NCBI RefSeq assembly: GCF_031143425.1
Contig: NC_090439.1
Coordinates: forward strand, 647,157,465-647,221,464
Direction of reading: 5' to 3'
Origin: Pleurodeles waltl
Taxonomy: Eukaryota; Chordata; Amphibia; Caudata; Salamandridae
Length of the DNA stretch: 64,000 bases
Each line of letters starts with the position of its first letter. The first letter of the stretch is position 1. Shown piece after piece: positions 57,277 through 64,000 of the stretch. Position numbers and translations under genes: made by a program. The notes beneath the pieces were generated by a model. The model worked only from the letters and a program-made list of their open reading frames with translations. It had not been told where the DNA came from and did not search any database.

Positions 57277-58250
57277 CTATCCTCTGGATAGGATTCTAAA
57301 GCATTGCTCGAAACCCTCACACAGTAATTTTGCTTCTTCTTTGTTATCGTATTCGTTGGTAAGTTGCCTCCGCCTGCATGTGTATTTGGGGGATCTAGCC
57401 AACTCCACTTCTCTCCCCAGCCAGGTTCTGCACCAACTACTACTACCTCTTTTTCTCGTTATCCCTCTTGTGGCGGCCTCCCCTGCTCTTCTTTCACTCT
57501 GCTGCTGAGTGCCCTCCCCCGCACGTAGAGCATACATGCCTGAATTTGCACGCCAAGTACATTCATCTGTGTCATATTTGAAACATATGGACGATGCCCC
57601 TTTTCCTGCCTGGGTTCCCTTTCAGTTAGTGTAATGTTGCTGTTTGTGTTAGTGCTTTGCTTTCTCTTGCCTCCCTTTCTGATAGTTCCCCCGAAAGGAG
57701 TGCCTTCTCTTTCCTGACCAGCTCTTGGCCTCCCTTGCTATCTTTTTCTTGTGCATGCAGCCTGCCACATCCTCTTTGTCCTATTCCATGTCTGCGTTGG
57801 CCTGCATTTTTAGCCTGAAGCCCTTAAAATCTAGCCATGCGTCCCTTGCTGCTTTTATAATTTCTTCAAGGTCCATTTGCTGGATGGTGGCCTGCTCCTG
57901 CATGCCGGCAGCCGGGTTGCGTCACCTCTATGGGTTGTCACCTGCTGCCTGTCGTTTACCGCTATTCAACTCAGGTCGCATCACCTTTTCAGGCTGTCCC
58001 TGGTTGCTTTTGTGCTGCTTCTGCAGCCAGGTCACGTCACCCGAGGACTGTTCCTGGCTGCTTGTCACCTTTATTTGATGGTCTTGCTACTCAGCTCGGG
58101 TCGTGTCACCCTCCCGGGGTGTCCCTGGTTCCCCCCTGTGTTGTTTCTGAGGCTAGGTCGCTTCGCCCTTGGGATGCCCTTGGCTGCTTGCCCCCAATTT
58201 CCTACTATGCTCCAGAAGGAGGGGAATATTTATGGGCCTTCTGCCTCTCT
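57277..58250 (-). pseudogene. gag-like region of the Ngaro-like element
   Basis: Minus-strand readings contain QMDLEEIIKAARDAWLDFKG and KEDVAGCMHKKK (about 57760-57880) and ICFKYDTDECTW (57552-57590), a pattern seen near the end of DIRS/Ngaro gag proteins, where it leads into a Cys/His region. Its first part covers an imperfect tandem repeat of roughly 70-80 bp (about 57900-58200). Confidence 0.6.
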
Positions 58251-58440
58251 GTGTGTAGGGTCTGTTGCCATGGCCATCTCCTTTCACCTTGCATGATTAT
58301 GCTCGGTGAGCTTGCTCAGCTTTATGTTGAGAGAAGCTGTCCTGCACACTTGAAGTAGAAACCTTTTTGATTTCAGTGTGAGAATCTGTGGCATTAATGC
58401 CTAGGCCACCGGTGACTAATACGTACGATTTTATTTTTTT

Positions 58441-58460
58441 ACATATATATATATATATGT
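58441..58460. repeat. AT microsatellite
   Basis: A self-complementary 20-base TA run flanked by AC and GT. Confidence 0.9.
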
Positions 58461-60780
58461 AAAACTGCTCCTGCCCAGTGTGCTCGTTCCGCTTAGGAGT
58501 AATTAATCACTACAACTGCAATCTGCCCGGCCGCTTTGCACGCTTCAGCTTCGGCTGAGCTGCTCAGCTGAGCGACCAGTGGAATGGATGAACCAGAGTC
58601 AGGGGTGGGGTGTGTGGCCACTGGACCCCGCCCATGTTCTCCTTTGCTCTGCTCTGCTCGCTCTCCTTTCCCTGCTGGCGTTAGCCAATGCCACAACACC
58701 TTCCCAATTGCTTCACCTGCTATCCTGGAGGACCTGATGCCTCTTCTGCAGGTCTTTGTTCCTGTGCGGCCTGCTCCAGTGCCTTACCTCTGGGCCTCGG
58801 ATGCGGAGTACGTTGTGGACAGCCACCTCACCCCAGCAGCCAGCATCCCGTGCTATGACGGCCTTCGCGCCAGCTTTGCCTTGCCACCAGGCTTGGCCTG
58901 CAGTACCTACTTGGGGTGCAGTAACTCCTACTCTGTCCTAGCTTGACTGCACCTCGCAGCGTCCTCTGCGGCACGATGTGCGGGCGGGGGCAACTGGAGG
59001 AGCAGGCTCACCTTTGCCACGCCGCCTGTTTCCTTCCAATGCGCTGGGTCGAGTGAGCTCCTCTTTGCCACAGTAGACTGCTCCTACTGTGTGCGCGACA
59101 GGCTGAGGACGACTGCCACCTTCTTGCTCCCTGGCTGCGGTGCTGTGCTTAAGAAGGTGTGGGGAACCCACAAAGCTCAGATGCTCGCTGTGAAATGCGG
59201 CATTGTTGTTGCATTGATATCCAGGTAGGTGGTCTTCTTTTTCCCCTTTGCTGCCTGGCCGCCTAGGTGAATAGAGGGGTTATGGCCTGTGCAGCCCCCT
59301 TTTATGCTCCCTACAAGCCCCAAGGGTGTGAGGGGAGATTTTCAAACACAACAAGGTCCCCCATGGCCCACTGTTTCACGCACTTTCTTTCAGACGGCAC
59401 CTTGCCCACCACCCCCCTCCTCTCCTAACCACCATCTGCTGCCCTGTAACAAAAGGCAAAGACAAAAAGGGGTGTTGGGGGAGTGCTGTTTCCTTGCTTC
59501 CTTTTTTTTTATCTTCACCGTATTGGCGCACCCCTCCTGGTGTCCTGGTGTGCTTTCTTGTGGGCTTTGTTTTTTTTTTTGCCCCGACCCCTCCAGTCCT
59601 CTTCGGGTCCGGGCCTTTGCCCTATTCAAGAGTTTGACCTTTATTCTGCCCATGTTTTTGTAGATGTGAATGGTTGGCCACATTCAGCTCTTCTTGTTGA
59701 AACCAGTTGCACTACAAAATTATGTGTAGCTTCTTGTCTCAAAAAGAGATAGATCAGGGCACAAGTTGGGGGTACACATCGGTACACAGCATCCACCCAC
59801 TATTTTAACAGGGTGGACGGCATACACCCTACAAGAAGTGGGCCCCACTGAAATATGCTGAACTTGTCCCGGTGTAATTTTCAGACACCGGGACACATTC
59901 AGCAGCGCCTGCACGTTGTCTTCTCTTGTTTCGAGCAGCAGAAGGCTTTCATATTTTAGACTCCAGCTGGGCCCATAACAGTGGCCGAATTTAAGGGGAC
60001 ATTAGGCCTCCTTTTGTTTAACTATCCTGACTAGGAGCGATCTAAGCCTCCCACCTAGATGCAAGGGAAAGGAAACAAAGGCACACAGCTTGTTGTCATC
60101 ACTTGACAAATACCAGTGGGCATGTTTTTTAGGTTGTTCAATCCCCATAGATGAGATATGCATGCACTGTAAGAATGTCAGACGTGTTGGTCTGTTCCAA
60201 TCCTTACACAATTAACAATTTAAGTACCACAATTGTTTTTTTTTTTTTTTACAGTGCTACTCATCCCAGTGCAGCATGCCAAAGTGCTTTACATCACACA
60301 TACATAAAATACATTGACAATACATTCTAGAAATGTGTAATTAAATGTACACAATTTGTTACATAAGACAGTCAGGGTTACAAGCTGTAAGAGCCACATG
60401 TCCTTTATAGCTCAATGTGCTATATTAGGATTACAATTTATGAATGCGAGTATCAAAAGGATCTCTGTGATAAAAGCAGTAACTCACTTACCTAGCTCTA
60501 TAAGCACCTGCACGATGTGCTATGCAGGAGACACTTTAACCCTCTATGCTACTTTGATTAAAAAATATGCCAGAGAAAACAGGTCTCTCCAGCAAATGCA
60601 TTACCCTGAAAGGTTATCTTACTATTGTTATTGTTACCCAGGATTTAGTGGGCACACAAATGTCTGCACAACGGGTGCCTTAACTCCATGAGATATTTGA
60701 AAATGTAGACTTGGCAACCAATTTTGCAGAATATATTTAGTGCTATATTTTTCCGTATTGCCAACTTACTAGTGGCAGAG
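58461..60780. other. no gene seen; GC-rich to about 59300, then AT-rich
   Basis: Frames at 58584-58946 and 59289-59663 are long for their composition but resemble no protein. The GC-rich part could belong to the 5' region of the Ngaro-like element. A T tract lies at about 60236-60251. Confidence 0.4.
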
Positions 60781-60781
60781 T

Positions 60782-60803
60782 AAAAAAAAAAAAAAAAAAA
60801 AAA

Positions 60804-60856
<53 letters not shown>
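60782..60856. repeat. compound microsatellite A(23), (AT)n, (AC)n
   Basis: A pure A run grades into AT dinucleotides and then AC dinucleotides. The minus-strand ORF over it (60645-60890) is a by-product. Confidence 0.95.
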
Positions 60857-60859
<3 letters not shown>

Positions 60860-62365
60860 AGGCCCACATTTTGTGTCCGGGTTGCATCACTTTTTCGGCA
60901 CGTTAAATCTGATAATTCGCTCAAATGTACCCATGATAGACCTGCAGAACATGTGTGAAGTGTTAAGATGTGATGTCAGTTCCCATGAGGTCATGGGTTG
61001 TGATGTCACTTTCTGTGATACCATGCTGTGATGAGATACATCATGATGTCACTTATATACTGCCTAATTCGGTTAGTCCCCCCACTTCTTTTTTTTAAGA
61101 TGTATGCCCTGGGAGAGATTATCTAGCGGCCCCACGCATCACCACACATGCCAACAGCCTAGATTCAGGCAGGGGTCTCCTGATTTTTTTTAAAAGCCAA
61201 AATTGTGTCATTGTAGCTGTCACTCGTGTAAAATTGTCTTTGCTTCAAAGTACTTCAATAGGGAAAATAAAATCCCCTGATATTTTTCAGAATATCCCTT
61301 TTTAAGTCGAGCGTTAGCTTTCGGCCTGCTGTATACTAAAGTATATAATAGAGTGAGTTCCAGCGTTTTGATTTGTTAGTTGCAGTGACCTTGCTAGTGG
61401 TCAGTTCTGCCTCTTTGTCCTGCTTTTTTTCACTTTGGGAGCAGCACAAAGTACTGTGTAGTTGCGCTATGTCCTGTTTATCTCTTCTGTAAGGGACTTT
61501 TTTTTTGGCATTTGCCTGTTTCACCTCAACAGTGTGGATGCTTGTTCAGTCCCTCCTCCCCACCAACTCCCTCTGTAAACATAAATCAACAGCAGAGAGG
61601 GGCTTGTCCAGGGTCAGCTCACCCTCGTTCTCTTCCTTTTGTTATTTTCAGTGTGTTTGGCAATAAAAGTCCAATCAGTAATTTACAACGCTATGAGCTC
61701 TAACTCGAGCAAACACAAGACTGTTGCATTCCAAATGCTTGTTCCTCACTGCCACCACCCCTCACTTTGACATCTTAGTTCTTTCTTCCTTGTTATCATC
61801 TATTCTTCGTCACTTGCGCCCCATTCTCCCATCAAGTTTTTCTCCTCACTTTTACCCGACTGTCACCGTTTCCCCTCGTCACGTTTCCACTACACTGCCA
61901 CCCCATTGTCACCCAGTCTCCTCGTTATCGTAATGCACACATCAACGGGTCTGGGTAAGCTACCCACGTAGGGGATTGGGAAGACTGGAAGCTCCACATC
62001 CCTGTGTGATCACTACCCATGCTGCCACCCTTTCCTTGCACACGTCCTGCTGCCCAGCTGAGCCTTCGTTTCATCCCGTAACATCTCTACGTACACCGCA
62101 GAGGGAAGTCCCAAGGACAGAGTGATGGAAAAAGGGGACGTTAATACTGCATGCCTTTTTCGTATTGCATATTGTAATTGCTTTCATATAGCGCTTCATG
62201 GCCTTGACGAGGCACCGTGTTTTCCTCCTAGGAACTTTGTCCGTAATCTGGCTTTTTTTCTACTACAAACAAAACTGTATGGATTGGTAAATGGACATGA
62301 AACAACGAAGCAGTGAGGGTACAGAAGGATCGTGCAGTTATGTGAGAGGTGTTCCGTTAAGAAAT
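60857..62365. other. intergenic, no gene seen
   Basis: No ORF with protein-like features and no clear repeat structure. TGATGTCACTT-type words recur near 60969-61043. Confidence 0.45.
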
Positions 62366-62640
62366 TATGGTGGTCATTACAACCCTGGCAGACGGTGTTA
62401 AAGGTGCGGTAATACCGCAAACAGGCCGGCGGACAAAAAAAGGGAATTATGACCGTGGCGGAAACCGCCAACAAAGACAGCCACATTAACACTCCATCCG
62501 CTACGGCGATACAGACAAGCAGCGCGGCGGTCACCGCCAACAGACAGGCGGAAGACAATGTACCGCCCACAATATCACAACCCGCCAATCCGCCACCTTT
62601 TCTGGGGTGGATTCACCGTGAATAAAAACACGGCGGAAAC
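62366..62640. repeat. GGCGG/CCGCC-rich dispersed repeat
   Basis: It begins ATGGTGGTCATTACAACCCT and has many GGCGG and CCGCC words arranged as short inverted pairs. It looks like the end of a DNA transposon of which the rest may continue to the right, but I found no matching terminal inverted repeat in the window. Confidence 0.4.
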
Positions 62641-63248
62641 AGCTTTTGCAATGGGAAAACGCTCACCTTAACACACTCCACAAGGAAGGAGGACACCATG
62701 GAGCCCGAACTGCAAATACTCCCTGCGCTTGTCTTTCTGCTCCTCTACGATCACCATCTACGTAGGCGCCGAAGACAACGGTGAGTACTGCACCTACGAC
62801 ATAGGGGAGGGGGGAGGCAAAAGTCAGGGGGACACACACACGCAACACCCCCACCCCTACCCTCACCCACTACAACACACACACCAATGCATTTCCAAAT
62901 AGCACAGTAACAACCCACAACCCCCCCCCCCGGAAGAATGCAAAGCCAAAACGAAATCAGTACAACTATTGTAATGTATCAAAATAGAGTATGCTCATAT
63001 ATACATAAATATATACACATTCCAAATATATACATCACGATTAGTAGTGCAGGCATGCACAATTCAATGTCCTTGGACCACTGGGCCCAAAATGCATGGG
63101 CAAGGCCCACACTAGATACCTGTCCACAAACGGAGAGAACACTGCAGGGGCATCAGATAGAAATTCAATAGGCACCTCAGGGGGAAGGGAAGGGGGGGCA
63201 CCTCAGCTGGATTACAGCACCACGCCAGATCCACGACGGGGCTCCATG

Positions 63249-63486
63249 CCCATTGATGTATCCTGGGGAGTGCAAAGCCACAGTCTCTCAAGTCTCTACA
63301 GTGGGTGGTTTGCCCACTGCTGTATCCTGGGGAGTGCAAAGCCACAGTCGCTCAAGTCTCTACAGTGGGTGGGTTGCCCACTGTACCATCCTGGGGAGTG
63401 CAAAGCCACAGTCTCTCAAGTCTAACAAGTGGGTGGTTTGCCCACTGCTGTATCCTGGGGAGTGCAAAGCCACAGTCTCTCAAGTC
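63249..63486. repeat. 64-bp tandem repeat, four copies
   Basis: TATCCTGGGGAGTGCAAAGC starts near 63259, 63323, 63387 (CATCC) and 63451, exactly 64 bases apart, with a few changes between copies. Confidence 0.95.
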
Positions 63487-63608
63487 GATAACGGTCTCCA
63501 TTGGTTCTGGAGGGGGACTGGTGCCCAGACTGCATCAGGCTCCCCGTGACGGTTCCTGTTCCGTCACTGTACCAGCTGCACATGGGTTAACGATGCTTGA
63601 TTTGGCGG

Positions 63609-64000
63609 TCTTTTCCCTGTTCAGCGGTGCTTTGCCATGGCGATCTGTGCCCTGTTCAGCGGTGCTTTGCCCTGTTCAGCGGTGCTTTGCCATGGCGGTC
63701 TGTGCCCTGTTCAGCGGTGCTTTGCCATGGCGGTCTGTGCCCTGTTCAGCGGTGCTTTGCCATGGCGGTCTGTGCCCTGTTAAGCGGTGCTTTGCCATGG
63801 CGGTCTCTGACCTGTTCAGTGGTGCTTTTCCCTGTTTAGCGGTGCTTTGCCATGGCGGTCTGTGCCCTGTTCAGCGGTGCTTTGCCATGGCGGTCTGTGC
63901 CCTGTTCAGCAGTGCTTTGCCCTGTTCAGCGGTGCTTTGCCATGGCGGTCTCTGACCTGCTCAGCAGTGCTTTGCCATGGCGGTCTCTGACCTGTTCAGC
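63609..64000. repeat. 35-bp minisatellite, runs off the window
   Basis: Repeats of CATGGCGGTCTGTGCCCTGT followed by TCAGCGGTGCTTTGC. Some units are cut to the last 21 bases. About ten units are visible and the array reaches the end. Because 35 is not a multiple of three, the frame rotates and long ORFs (63305-63955) appear with no coding meaning. Confidence 0.95.

Larger units (their letters stand above)
54420..58300 (-). mobile_element. Ngaro-like tyrosine-recombinase retroelement with SGNH hydrolase
   Basis: On the minus strand, from right to left, I read gag, the second half of an RT, RNase H, tyrosine recombinase and an SGNH-type hydrolase. A terminal hydrolase frame is, to my knowledge, a feature of Ngaro-type elements of vertebrates. 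Frameshifts occur throughout, the first half of RT is missing, and a stray RNase H piece lies at 57060-57137. The ends were not found. Confidence 0.85.

Noticed and set aside
58584..58946. 120-codon Pro- and Ser-rich ORF
   Set aside because: GC-rich region with several overlapping open frames and no recognisable motif.
60645..60890. 81-codon ORF with poly-Tyr/Ile and poly-Phe
   Set aside because: It is the translation of the AT, AC and A microsatellite.
63305..63955. 216-codon ORF at the right edge
   Set aside because: It is produced by the 64-bp and 35-bp tandem repeats and has no coding signature.

Overview
This is a piece of a large, transposon-filled vertebrate genome. The one ordinary host gene I recognise is an intronless MOS kinase gene on the minus strand (52629-53753). 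Its N-terminus (MPSPVPVERF) and 3'UTR layout look amphibian. Around it lie long class I-like endogenous retroviruses (ERVs), two kinds of DIRS/Ngaro-type tyrosine-recombinase retroelements, L1 and CR1/L2-like LINEs, a tRNA-derived SINE, palindromic MITEs and long tandem repeats. That mix suggests a salamander, probably a newt. The species is inference, not proof. I see no CRISPR array, operon, rRNA gene or genuine tRNA gene.

Layout, left to right. 1-2110: the 3' end of an LTR element with an env-like coding remnant, a polypurine tract and a probable LTR. 2304-5191: two palindromic MITEs, each with a 5-bp target duplication, flanking an array of roughly 360-bp tandem repeats. 6363-13960: a decayed provirus (ERV-2) with gag, protease, RT, RNase H, integrase and an env leader, bracketed by 350-bp direct repeats. 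14875-16940: a broken DIRS-like element on the minus strand, itself interrupted by a SINE. 16943-36362: a related, better preserved provirus (ERV-1) with 1.47-kb LTRs and readable gag-pro-pol-env, all carrying stops and frameshifts. A near full-length 6.17-kb L1 (30048-36217, minus) sits inside its 3' LTR.

36363-52200: low-coding sequence made mostly of dispersed repeats. It holds three copies of one roughly 2-kb family (one split by a 2.67-kb insertion), an L1-like fragment, a second LINE split by a clean solo LTR with TAAT target duplications, and a CR1/L2-like LINE 3' end. 52290-54200: MOS, its CPE-rich 3'UTR and a repeated TGATTTATG motif upstream. 54420-58300: a Ngaro-like element on the minus strand in the order gag, RT, RNase H, tyrosine recombinase, SGNH hydrolase. 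58300-64000: non-coding sequence, microsatellites, a 64-bp tandem repeat and a 35-bp minisatellite that runs off the end.

The nesting gives relative ages. The DIRS fragment and the LINEs are older than the SINE and the LTRs placed inside them. The L1 is younger than ERV-1. No mobile element here looks able to move on its own: every one has stops, frameshifts or altered catalytic residues.
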